Shown here piece after piece: positions 5,810 to 13,524 of a stretch of 14,114 nucleotides of DNA. Position 1 is the first letter of the stretch; each line of letters opens with the position of its first letter. Made by a program: the position numbers and the translations under genes. Source of the DNA: UBA11612 sp965228575. Its GTDB lineage: Bacteria; Pseudomonadota; Alphaproteobacteria; Rhodospirillales; Rhodospirillaceae. A model generated the notes under the pieces. It was not told where the DNA came from. It worked only from the letters and a program-made list of their open reading frames with translations, and did not search any database. Location of the stretch: positions 1 to 14,114 of the forward strand of contig CBDDHW010000022.1 of NCBI GenBank assembly GCA_965228575.1, in the 5' to 3' direction.

Positions 5810-5980
5810 TCACCAGAAAGCCTCCGCGAGCAGGGCGAGACCAACTATTGCTGCCGCAACTGCAATTCCACCCACGACCAACTTGGTCCGTTCGCCTCGT
5901 CCGTAGCTAAAGACGATGGCCGCAAGAAGCACGCCTATAACGAGCGCAGCGAAGAGGGGATTGTTTCCGGTTAGCAGCAT
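5810..5980 (-). CDS. Small two-helix membrane protein (56 residues), unknown function
   Basis: The minus strand carries a complete 56-residue frame from ATG (5978-5980) to TGA (5810-5812). It has two clear hydrophobic segments: about residues 9-24 (LFAALVIGVLLAAIVF) and 35-52 (VVGGIAVAAAIVGLALLA). A short basic loop, SYGRGERTK (25-33), separates them, predicting a helical hairpin with the loop on the cytosolic side. The start lies 6 bases after the stop of the acyl-CoA synthetase on the same strand. With no strong ribosome-binding site, translation may be coupled to that gene. I recognise no family. The hydrophobic pattern, clean start and stop, and operon position support a real gene; the function is open. 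It ends 7 bases from the convergent gapR stop. Confidence 0.65.
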   Translation of the reverse strand: MLLTGNNPLFAALVIGVLLAAIVFSYGRGERTKLVVGGIAVAAAIVGLALLAEAFW

Positions 5981-5986
5981 TGTCTG

Positions 5987-7801
5987 CTACTTGTACAATG
6001 CATCTAGCTGAGCGCCGTATTCCTGAATGATAGCATGACGCCGTACCTTGAGGGTTGGTGTCATCTGACCGTTTTCGACAGTAAATTGCCGCGGCGCGAG
6101 AACGAACTTACGAACTTTCTCCAGAGGGCTTAGCTGACTATTCGCCCGCTCGACCGCCTTGGCGATAACAGAGCGGAAATCCGGATTGGTGGATAAGGTG
6201 TCCAGATCACCGGGTACGCCGTGTGAACTCCCCCAGGACGCCGCAAAGTCAGGATCAGGAACAATCAAAGCCGAGATATATGGTTTTTTATCTCCATAAG
6301 CCATTGCCTGTCCGATTGATTCTTCGAGGCATAGAATTCCTTGAATATGCTGCGGGGAAACGTTGTCGCCGCCCGAGTTGACAATAATGTCCTTTTTACG
6401 ATCCGTGATCTCGATGTAGCCATCTTCGTCAATTTGACCGACATCGCCTGTGTGCAGCCAGCCGTCTTTGTCGATGGCGAGCAGTGTTGCGTCGGGATCG
6501 TTCCAATACCCTTTCATCACAAGCTCGCCCCGCACAAGAATTTCGCCATCCTCGGCGATCTTCACCTCAACCCCTTTTAAGGGCGGACCTACGGTTTTGA
6601 GCTTAATGCGCTTCGGAAGGTTGGCACTAATGACGGGAGCAGCCTCGGTTTGCCCGTAGCCTTGGAAGAGTGGGACGCCCAACGCGATGAAGAACAGGCC
6701 GACGTCGTAGTTCAGTGGCGCACCGCCTGAGACCATAGCCTTCAATCGACCGCCGAACCGTTTGCTGACTTTCTTGCGGACCAAGATGTCGCACAATTTA
6801 TCCTGGAATTTTTCCCAGAGCGTCATCTCTTCAGGTGTTTCGTATCGTTTGCGTCCTAACCGAAGTGCGAGGTCAAATAGGTTTTGCCGAAATTTCGGTT
6901 GATTCTTGAGTCCCGTTAAAATGCGTTGACGCATGCTTTCATACAAGCGCGGTACGGCGGTCATTACCGTTGGCCGTGCTTCGGGAAGATTGCTCGTTAA
7001 GGTCTCGACCCGTTCGGCATAATAAATTTGAGCGCCCAACGAGACGGGAAAGAATTGACCGGCGCAGTGTTCGTAGGCGTGTGAGAGAGGCAGGAACGAC
7101 AAAAATACTTCGTCTTCGATGCCCAGAGTCTCAATCACACCCATGGCTCCCATGCAATTGCAGAGAATGTTACCGTGAGTGAGCATAACACCGCGCGGTA
7201 ATCCCCCGGTTCCAGAGGTATAGATCAAAGCGCAGACATCGTCGCGTTTAAGCGCATCGGCTTCAGGCGGCGGTTCGGCTTGACCCGAACCAGCCGCAAC
7301 TAAATCCGCCCACGGGAAGGTTTGTACATCTGAGCGAACAGTTTTTTCGTGTTCGTCCATTACATAGATTGCTACATCTTGAATAGCGTCCGACGCCGCC
7401 GAGATGAGTCGCTTTGCGAGCTGCGGATTGGAAACGATCGCAATCGCGCTGCCTGAGTCATTAAGGATGTGGAGGTGGTTCTTTGCAGTGTTTGTCGTGT
7501 AAGCGGGAACAGCAATCGCACCAATAGTCATGATTGCCATATCGGCGATAAACCACTCGGGCCTGTTTTCAGCGACCAACATGATCCGGTCCCCGGGCTT
7601 AGCTCCCGCCGCCTTTAGACCATGTGCAACCGCGATAATTTGCTCACGGACTGAAGACCAGGTGCGTGGCCGATAAACATCGTCTATTTTTGCCCATAAG
7701 AATGGCTGGCCTCCAAGACGTTCGGCCTGAGCAAAAAACATCCCAGGTAGACTGGTCATGGTTTGCGTATCTATCGCGTTCGAAGTCTTCCCCACCTGCA
7801 A
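5987..7801 (-). CDS. Long-chain acyl-CoA synthetase (AMP-forming, FadD-like)
   Basis: This enzyme of the ANL superfamily activates long-chain fatty acids to acyl-CoA via an acyl-adenylate, for beta-oxidation or lipid synthesis. In the 604-residue frame I see the P-loop YTSGTGGLPRGVMLTHG (194-210), LPLSHAYEH (237-245), MVSGGAPL (356-363), QGYGQTEAAP (380-389), LHTGDVG (449-455), ITDRKKDIIVNSGGDNVSP (465-483) and TPTLKVRR (581-588) with the catalytic Lys585. The P-loop departs from the usual TSGTTG-x-PKG: Gly replaces the second Thr and Arg the Lys. I believe this variant is common in alphaproteobacterial members. The start is uncertain. The TTG at 7801 sits too close to GGGAG; the GTG at 7795 has GGGAG 9 bases upstream; and the ATG at 7759 (MTSLPGMFF) agrees with typical N-termini. 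A small membrane protein is probably cotranscribed downstream. Confidence 0.93.
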   Translation of the reverse strand: MQVGKTSNAIDTQTMTSLPGMFFAQAERLGGQPFLWAKIDDVYRPRTWSSVREQIIAVAHGLKAAGAKPGDRIMLVAENRPEWFIADMAIMTIGAIAVPAYTTNTAKNHLHILNDSGSAIAIVSNPQLAKRLISAASDAIQDVAIYVMDEHEKTVRSDVQTFPWADLVAAGSGQAEPPPEADALKRDDVCALIYTSGTGGLPRGVMLTHGNILCNCMGAMGVIETLGIEDEVFLSFLPLSHAYEHCAGQFFPVSLGAQIYYAERVETLTSNLPEARPTVMTAVPRLYESMRQRILTGLKNQPKFRQNLFDLALRLGRKRYETPEEMTLWEKFQDKLCDILVRKKVSKRFGGRLKAMVSGGAPLNYDVGLFFIALGVPLFQGYGQTEAAPVISANLPKRIKLKTVGPPLKGVEVKIAEDGEILVRGELVMKGYWNDPDATLLAIDKDGWLHTGDVGQIDEDGYIEITDRKKDIIVNSGGDNVSPQHIQGILCLEESIGQAMAYGDKKPYISALIVPDPDFAASWGSSHGVPGDLDTLSTNPDFRSVIAKAVERANSQLSPLEKVRKFVLAPRQFTVENGQMTPTLKVRRHAIIQEYGAQLDALYK

Positions 7802-7836
7802 AGTCTCCCAGCCCTATTGAAGTTCTATTCTTCAGG

Positions 7837-7866
7837 GTTATGTGGTGCTGAGTCCAGTCGTAACAA
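7837..7866 (-). promoter_or_regulatory. Candidate sigma-70 promoter of the acyl-CoA synthetase gene
   Basis: On the minus strand TTGTTA (7866-7861) and CATAAC (7842-7837) are 18 bases apart, each matching the consensus at four of six positions. Initiation near 7830 would leave a leader of about 30-70 nt, depending on the true start codon. This is in the divergent region shared with pepF. Confidence 0.3.
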
Positions 7867-7946
7867 CTGCGTACCCTAAAGTAGAGTCGGGCGCGCATTT
7901 CCACGCACGGGGAATCCCATTAAGGTGTGGATGAGCGAGGTGAAAA

Positions 7947-9782
7947 ATGAGAGTTAACGACAAATTTGTGGCCTTTCCCCGAAAGAACGAACCCGACGCT
8001 GGTGCCGAGACCCTTGATTTGGGGGATATGCCAGAATGGGACCTGGACGACCTTTACGGAGGACCTAAAGCTGAAGCCTTAGCTGAAGACCTCCGGACCC
8101 TAGACGTGCGTATTTCCGAATTTGAAGCAAACCGAGGAAAAATAGCAGATTTTTCCAGCTCTGAATTCGGGCGAGTTATCGCCGAGTATGAGTCTATTGA
8201 TGAATTACTGAGTAAAGTTGCGAGTTACGCTCAACTATATCATGCGGTTGATGTTTCTGATCCAGAGCGCGGACGGTTCTATCAAGATACGACTGAGCAT
8301 CTAACAGGGTTGTGGGGCCGGTTGTTGTTTTTCACCCTTGAAATCAATCGCCTCAATGATGACGCAATCAAACTCATGATGAAGGATGAGGGTGCGGCCA
8401 AATATGCGCCATGGATTCGTGATTTGCGCATCGTACGTGACCATGAGTTGAGCGACGACCTCGAACGGCTCTTTCTCGACAAATCAACAACTGGGCGTAC
8501 ATCCTGGACGCGCTTGTTCGATGAAACACTTGCCGACATGCGCTGCGAAGTCGGAAACGAGACATTAACTCTTACCGAAGCTTTAAATCGTTTGTCGGAC
8601 CCGGAGGAGGAGCGCCGGCGCGTTGCGGCAAAAGCCATCGGGTCATCATTAACCAGAGAAGCTTCACTGTTTACTCTCATTACAAATGTCCTCGCCAAGG
8701 ACAAAGCTATTGAAGACCAATGGCGAAAGTATCCACGTCCAGTCTCATCTCGCAACTTGGCCAATTTGGTTGAAGACGAAGTCGTTGACGCTCTGGTGAC
8801 AGCCGTCAAAGACAGCTTTGCGTCAACGTCCCACCGTTATTACGCTTTGAAAGCCAAATGGTACGGCAAGGAAAAGCTGGACTATTGGGATCGCAATGCG
8901 CCGCTGCCAGACGCAGAGCACCGGATTGTTCCTTGGACCGAAGCTCGTGAGACCGTACACGGCGCGTATGCCGCGTTCTCAGAAAAGTTGGCGGATATCA
9001 CGACACCCTTCTTTGAGAAAAATTGGATTGATGCGCCGGCGCGACCCGGGAAAACATCCGGTGCGTTTGCACATCCTGTTGTTCCATCCGCTCATCCGTT
9101 CATTTTATTGAACTATCTGGGTAAGCCGGATGACGTGATGACACTCGCGCATGAGCTGGGTCACGGCGTTCACCAGGTGCTTGCTGCCGGGCAGGGACAT
9201 CTCATGTGCGGAACACCTTTGACTCTTGCTGAAACGGCTTCGGTGTTCGGTGAAATGTTGACGTTTAGGGCGATACTCAAGAAAGAAGTGCGGCCTGCCG
9301 AACGTCGGGCGCTCCTTGCTGGAAAAGTCGAGGACATGCTCAACACCTGCGTACGGCAAATCAGCTTTCATGAGTTCGAGCGACAAGTTCATGATGAGCG
9401 CCGAAAGGGAGAGCTTTCAGAAGAGCGCTTATGTGAAATTTGGCTCCAGGTCGCAGAGGATAGTTTGGGTCCGGCGGTTCGATTTGATGAGGAGTATCGA
9501 ATTTACTGGGCCTACATCAGCCATTTTCAGCACGTCCCGTTTTACGTCTACGCCTATGCATTTGGCGATTGCTTGGTGAACTCACTCTACGATGTCTATC
9601 AGTCAGGCTCGGTGCCAGATTTCCAGAACAAATATCTCGAAATGCTGTCTGCAGGCGGGCGGCTGCGCCACAAAGAGCTGCTCGCGCCCTTTGGTTTAGA
9701 CGCGAGCGACCCGGACTTCTGGCGCCGCGGGATGAAAACCGTAGAGGGCCTCATCGACGAGCTCGAGAAACTAGAGTCCTAG
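7947..9782 (+). CDS. pepF: M3-family oligoendopeptidase F
   Basis: This 611-residue cytosolic zinc metallopeptidase cleaves short peptides. The catalytic centre is LAHELGHGVHQ: His402 and His406 bind zinc and Glu403 is the general base. The third ligand is Glu429 in LTLAETASVFGEM, 23 residues after His406, as the fold requires. Upstream lies the PepF signature DAPARPGKTSGAF. Downstream, HFQHVPFYVYAYAFGDCLVN (about 525-545) supplies the tyrosines of the substrate site. The N-terminal half (about 25-200) is the helical domain, starting from the characteristic EWDLDDLYGG. The ATG has GAGG (7936-7940) about 7 bases upstream. Its role is peptide turnover, perhaps of signal peptides or imported oligopeptides. 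A kinase-like gene follows 45 bases downstream on the same strand. No intactness problem is seen. Confidence 0.95.
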   Translation: MRVNDKFVAFPRKNEPDAGAETLDLGDMPEWDLDDLYGGPKAEALAEDLRTLDVRISEFEANRGKIADFSSSEFGRVIAEYESIDELLSKVASYAQLYHAVDVSDPERGRFYQDTTEHLTGLWGRLLFFTLEINRLNDDAIKLMMKDEGAAKYAPWIRDLRIVRDHELSDDLERLFLDKSTTGRTSWTRLFDETLADMRCEVGNETLTLTEALNRLSDPEEERRRVAAKAIGSSLTREASLFTLITNVLAKDKAIEDQWRKYPRPVSSRNLANLVEDEVVDALVTAVKDSFASTSHRYYALKAKWYGKEKLDYWDRNAPLPDAEHRIVPWTEARETVHGAYAAFSEKLADITTPFFEKNWIDAPARPGKTSGAFAHPVVPSAHPFILLNYLGKPDDVMTLAHELGHGVHQVLAAGQGHLMCGTPLTLAETASVFGEMLTFRAILKKEVRPAERRALLAGKVEDMLNTCVRQISFHEFERQVHDERRKGELSEERLCEIWLQVAEDSLGPAVRFDEEYRIYWAYISHFQHVPFYVYAYAFGDCLVNSLYDVYQSGSVPDFQNKYLEMLSAGGRLRHKELLAPFGLDASDPDFWRRGMKTVEGLIDELEKLES

Positions 9783-9813
9783 GCTCAATCCGCCGTAATT
9801 TAATAGTGCCTGG

Positions 9814-9819
9814 TACAAT
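9814..9819 (+). promoter_or_regulatory. Possible -10 element giving a near-leaderless aarF transcript
   Basis: TACAAT, a five-of-six match to the -10 consensus, ends only 8 bases before the ATG at 9828. A transcript from it would begin within a few bases of the start codon. The next gene has no Shine-Dalgarno sequence, which fits a leaderless message. No -35 is seen at 17 bases, so the call is weak. Confidence 0.2.
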
Positions 9820-9827
9820 TAAAAATT

Positions 9828-11195
9828 ATGCCTAAGAAAAGCTCTAATCCGCCGCCGACTGATGAGAACACCCTTCGCGGTCGGGTAAAGCGATATGCGC
9901 AGGTTGGCGGCGCGATTGGCGGCCTTGCGGCACGGACCGTGGGCGGACGCATGGTCGGTGCGAAACGTGATAGCGCTAGGGATGCTGAGGGTCTGAAACG
10001 GGCCCTAGGCGGGCTTAAAGGACCGCTCATGAAAGTAGCTCAAATTCTAGCGTCCATTCCCGAAGCCATCCCCCAAGAGTACGCCCAAGAACTTGCCCAT
10101 CTCCAAGCCAATGCGCCGCACATGGGCTGGCCATTCGTCAACAGGCGGATGACGGGTGAATTGGGCCCCGGTTGGAAAACAAAGTTTAAATCGTTCGAGC
10201 GCGAAGCGGCGCGCGCCGCTTCCCTTGGTCAGGTTCATCGCGCGGTTTCCAAGGCCGATGATGTTCTTGCCTGCAAGCTGCAATATCCGGACATGGATTC
10301 TGTTGTGGCCGCGGATTTACGACAGTTGAAACTTATTTTTGCGGCGTATCGCCGGTTTGATCCGGCCATCGACCCTTCGGACATTCATACCGAGATTACT
10401 GAGCGCCTCACCGAAGAGCTGGATTACGAAAACGAAGCCCGCAACATGGCGCTGTATCGGCATATGCTAACGGCGGAGAATGATGTTCACGTTCCTGATG
10501 TGTTTGACTTTCTATCCACGCGCCGTTTGTTGACGATGTCGTGGCTCGACGGCCGCCCGATTAAAGACGTCGCAAAAGAAGCGAATCAGGACATGCGAAA
10601 TACCATCGCTGTGAACATGTTTAGGGCGTGGTATGTGCCATTCTACCAATTTGGCGTCATTCATGGTGACCCGCACCTGGGCAACTACACAGTTCGCGAA
10701 GATGGCAGCGTTAATCTCTTGGACTTTGGATGCATCAGGGTTTTCGACCCTAAATTTGTGAAGGGCGTAATCGACCTTTACCACGCACTGGAAAAAGGGG
10801 ACCACGACCTAGCGGTCGCTGCATATGAGTCCTGGGGTTTTAAGGGTCTCAGCCGCGAGATGATCGAAACCTTAAATGTCTGGGCCTCATTTGTGTACGC
10901 GCCGCTAATGGAGGATAAGCCGCGTCTTGTCGAGGAAACCAACGCTGCCGCGCATGGCCGTGAGACCGTGGCTAAAGTTCATGCGAAGCTGAAGGACCTG
11001 GGTGGCGTGAAGCCGCCGCGTGAATTCGTGCTCATGGACCGCGCGGCTATTGGCCTTGGCTCGGTGTTCATGCATTTACGCGCTGAGGTTAATTGGTACC
11101 GCTTGTTCCAGGAAACGATTGAGGGCTTCGACATACGTGTACTAGAGACGGCGCAAGGAAAGGCGCTAGGGGCCGCGGGATTTAGCAGCGCTTAA
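9828..11195 (+). CDS. ABC1/UbiB (AarF/ADCK) family atypical kinase
   Basis: This 455-residue protein-kinase-like protein belongs to the ABC1/UbiB family, whose members support ubiquinone synthesis and lipid handling by ATPase or kinase activity. Motifs in order: the KxGQ-type block GPLMKVAQILASIPEAIP (65-82), the alanine-rich nucleotide loop AARAASLGQVHRA (127-139), the ATP-binding Lys150 (LACKLQYP), VIHGDPHLGNYTV (277-289) with catalytic Asp281 and Asn286, and LLDFGC (297-302) with the DFG metal-binding Asp299. In the KxGQ block Ala replaces the Gly (KVAQ, 69-72). I see no C-terminal membrane helices like those of E. coli UbiB, so it may be soluble or peripheral. I do not give a gene name because UbiB proper and its paralogues cannot be separated here. 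The start has no ribosome-binding site. The stop is 6 bases from the convergent DUF3108 gene. Confidence 0.92.
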   Translation: MPKKSSNPPPTDENTLRGRVKRYAQVGGAIGGLAARTVGGRMVGAKRDSARDAEGLKRALGGLKGPLMKVAQILASIPEAIPQEYAQELAHLQANAPHMGWPFVNRRMTGELGPGWKTKFKSFEREAARAASLGQVHRAVSKADDVLACKLQYPDMDSVVAADLRQLKLIFAAYRRFDPAIDPSDIHTEITERLTEELDYENEARNMALYRHMLTAENDVHVPDVFDFLSTRRLLTMSWLDGRPIKDVAKEANQDMRNTIAVNMFRAWYVPFYQFGVIHGDPHLGNYTVREDGSVNLLDFGCIRVFDPKFVKGVIDLYHALEKGDHDLAVAAYESWGFKGLSREMIETLNVWASFVYAPLMEDKPRLVEETNAAAHGRETVAKVHAKLKDLGGVKPPREFVLMDRAAIGLGSVFMHLRAEVNWYRLFQETIEGFDIRVLETAQGKALGAAGFSSA

Positions 11196-11201
11196 CCCAA
11201 C

Positions 11202-12128
11202 TTATGTGGGCTCTTCTCCAAACGTTTCGCATGGCAACGCATTAACTTTGCAGTCTGCCTCCAGATTGATCACTACCGCAAAGAAGTCGCTGGCCATAAT
11301 AAACTGGATGGGGATAAATCGCCCGTCCGCCGAAAAATAGAGACGGCTATCTGTTCCGGAAACCCGTTCAAGAGATCGTTCGTTAAATCCATGTACTGGT
11401 TTTAGTTCGACAGAGACTGGAATGACCGAAACGTCTTCGTCGTTGATGTTCACGGTGCGTGGTGCGGCGGTTTCACCAACAATGTCGTAGCGCCGCCGGC
11501 CGTCGAATATTGGTACGCTAAAACGTCTCGGTTTTTCGACTGCACCCTCTTGGGCCAGAAGTTGATGACGGGCAGCGATGAATGCTCCCATCGGATCAAG
11601 AACACCTAAGCGGAGATCTTCAGGAACAGGTTCTCTTTGTTGATCCCGGCCCGGGCGATACCAAGGCATATCCTCTCGCGATAAATCTTCATCAGTCAGC
11701 GGATTGTAAAGCCGTTCTGCGGCAACGATGGCTTTTCGTGTATCAGGATCGAAAGTCATCGTCATCAGCGACGCGATCTCACCTCCAGTCCACTCTCGAT
11801 GAAATTTTTTTGGCTCTGGCAACAGGGTTTGCACACCATCATCTAATTGAGTTGGAGCAAAATCCCCATGCCCTGTCACACTGGCTCGAAAACTTTGAAC
11901 CCATCGCACAACGCCCCTCGAAACGACATCTAGATTGGTGGTATATCCAGTTTGGCTTTGATCCAGCGTGACCATGAGATCTGCGATATGCAATCCGCCC
12001 AGCATTGCCGCGTAAGTGAGTCGTTCCGTTTGTTCGATGTCCATCGCGCGACTTGGCGGTCCGAGCCCAACGCCGAGCGCCAAAGCGGTGGTGGTAGCAA
12101 TAAGAGTTTGCCGCAGCGTCTGTCTCAT
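11202..12128 (-). CDS. DUF3108 domain exported protein
   Basis: This 308-residue protein has a clear Sec signal peptide: MRQTLRQTLIA, hydrophobic core TTALALGVGLG, and cleavage near PSRA|MD (28|29). The mature part fits the DUF3108 family of periplasmic, beta-rich proteins. It includes YAAMLGGLHIADLMVTLDQS (39-58), a VSRGVVRWVQSF segment typical of the first strands, then VLDPMGAFIAARHQL about two-thirds in and RRYDIVG...PVSVELKPV near the end. The C-terminal YFSADGRFIPIQFIMASDFF is the common closing block. The family's function is not known to me, though its fold resembles lipid-binding periplasmic barrels. Two cysteines near the C-terminus (ADCKVNALPC) could form a disulphide. The start has AGAAAGG about 11 bases upstream. 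The gene is monocistronic, as far as can be seen, and divergent from pntAA. Confidence 0.88.
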   Translation of the reverse strand: MRQTLRQTLIATTTALALGVGLGPPSRAMDIEQTERLTYAAMLGGLHIADLMVTLDQSQTGYTTNLDVVSRGVVRWVQSFRASVTGHGDFAPTQLDDGVQTLLPEPKKFHREWTGGEIASLMTMTFDPDTRKAIVAAERLYNPLTDEDLSREDMPWYRPGRDQQREPVPEDLRLGVLDPMGAFIAARHQLLAQEGAVEKPRRFSVPIFDGRRRYDIVGETAAPRTVNINDEDVSVIPVSVELKPVHGFNERSLERVSGTDSRLYFSADGRFIPIQFIMASDFFAVVINLEADCKVNALPCETFGEEPT

Positions 12129-12331
12129 GGGGTGAAGTAACCTTTCTGTTGGCAGGTTTATCTTCGTATTCTAGTAAAATCTGCCAGCTTGCATATGGAT
12201 ATTCAAACGCTGGTCACAAATCTCATTTTGGGGGTAAAAAACCTTCCGGAACTGGGGCTTGGCAAAGGGGGCAGAAATCTGATTGTATTGCGCCTATTGG
12301 TTTTAGACCGAGCGTTCAACTAATGATGTTT

Positions 12332-12350
12332 CGCGTCATTGGCTGACGCG
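12332..12350 (+). promoter_or_regulatory. Hairpin or palindrome just before the pntAA ribosome-binding site
   Basis: CGCGTCA (12332-12338) and TGACGCG (12344-12350) are perfect inverted repeats around TTGGC. The right arm ends 3 bases before the ribosome-binding site GAGGGG (12354-12359). It could be an mRNA hairpin that limits ribosome access, or a protein-binding palindrome near the transcription start. The 7-bp stem is GC-rich and stable-looking. Confidence 0.4.
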
Positions 12351-12365
12351 TTTGAGGGGTTTTCG

Positions 12366-13523
12366 ATGCAGATCGCTGTTTTGAAGGAGCGCCGTGCTGG
12401 AGAGCTCCGTGTTGCCGCGTCACCGGATACCGTCAAGAAATTCGTCGGAGCTGGTTGCACGGTTGCTATTGAGACAGGTGCCGGTGCGGGTTCTCAGATT
12501 TCCGACCAAGCCTTTACCGACGTGGGCGCAACCATAGCACCCGATGCAGCGTCCGCCGCAAGTTCAGCAGATCTCGTGCTCAAGATTCAGAAACCGATGA
12601 CGGCGGGTGAGGGGACCGACGAAATTGGGTATTTGAAATCCGGCTCCATCTTAATGGCACACCTTCAAGCACTGACCGATAAGCCGCTCATGGAAGCGCT
12701 CGCCAAACAGGGTGTCACGACGTTCGCGCTTGAACTAATGCCCCGTATCAGCCGTGCGCAGGCGATGGATATTCTGTCCTCGCAATCAAACCTTGCCGGA
12801 TATAAAGCCGTTGTCGATGCTGCGGCGACCTTTGGGCGGGCGATGCCGATGATGATGACAGCTGCCGGAACAATTGCGCCCGCCCGTGTCTTGGTATTTG
12901 GTGCGGGTGTCGCGGGGTTACAGGCAATTGCGACCGCTAAACGAATGGGCGCGGTGGTTCTCGCCACAGACGTGCGTTACGCCGTGAAGGAGCAAGTTGA
13001 GTCTCTGGGCGGCAAGTTCATCGTTGTCGACGAAGAAAAAATGAAGGCCGCAGAAACGTCGGGCGGTTACGCCAAAGAAATGGATGATGATTTCAAAAAG
13101 AAGCAGGCCGAGGCCGTTAAAGCCGAGGTTTTAAAATCAGACATTGTCATAACGACCGCGCTTATCCCCGGGCGGCCGGCACCGAAACTTGTTACCGCCG
13201 AAATGATAGCCGGTATGAAGGCCGGATCCGTGGTTGTCGATTTGGCAGCGGAAGCGGGCGGGAATGTCGACGGAACAGTCAAAGATGAAGTCACAACTAC
13301 TTCCAATGGCGTAACAATCATCGGCCACACCAATATGGCTTCGCGCTTAGGCCGAGATGCAAGCTCTCTATTTGCCAAGAATATTTTGAATTTTGTAACG
13401 CCAATGATCGACAAGGAAAGTGGCGCCCTCAACATCAATTGGGAAGATGAGTTGGTGAAGGGAACGCTTGTCACCAAGGACGGTAGTATCGTCCACCCGT
13501 CCCTTACGGGGAATGGAGGCTAA
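12366..13523 (+). CDS. pntAA: Proton-translocating NAD(P) transhydrogenase, subunit alpha part 1 (NAD-binding dI)
   Basis: This is the 385-residue soluble dI domain that binds NAD(H). With PntAB and PntB it forms the inner-membrane enzyme that uses proton movement to drive hydride transfer from NADH to NADP+, the cell's main non-metabolic NADPH source. Numbering agrees with the Rhodospirillum protein (about 384 residues): Arg127, Gln132 and Asp135 of the RQD loop (PRISRAQAMD), the Rossmann glycine motif FGAGVAGLQA (178-187), Tyr235 of the mobile loop (GGYAKEM), and the IGHTNMASRLGRDAS block (319-333). The ATG has GAGGGG 6 bases upstream. A longer frame to 12339 starts at TTG and would run through the hairpin, so it is unlikely. 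pntAB begins one base after the stop. Confidence 0.96.
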   Translation: MQIAVLKERRAGELRVAASPDTVKKFVGAGCTVAIETGAGAGSQISDQAFTDVGATIAPDAASAASSADLVLKIQKPMTAGEGTDEIGYLKSGSILMAHLQALTDKPLMEALAKQGVTTFALELMPRISRAQAMDILSSQSNLAGYKAVVDAAATFGRAMPMMMTAAGTIAPARVLVFGAGVAGLQAIATAKRMGAVVLATDVRYAVKEQVESLGGKFIVVDEEKMKAAETSGGYAKEMDDDFKKKQAEAVKAEVLKSDIVITTALIPGRPAPKLVTAEMIAGMKAGSVVVDLAAEAGGNVDGTVKDEVTTTSNGVTIIGHTNMASRLGRDASSLFAKNILNFVTPMIDKESGALNINWEDELVKGTLVTKDGSIVHPSLTGNGG

Positions 13524-13524
13524 T

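Noticed and set aside
11196..11215. CCCA...TGGG near the convergent kinase and DUF3108 stops as a terminator
   Set aside because: The stem is only 4 bp and lacks a T-tract.
12225..12275. G-rich runs upstream of pntAA as a G-quadruplex
   Set aside because: Only three runs of four or more G occur, with long and uneven spacing; a two-layer structure cannot be excluded but is not supported.
12149..12346. 65-codon plus-strand frame upstream of pntAA
   Set aside because: No ribosome-binding site, unnatural composition, and overlap with the pntAA leader; treated as noncoding.
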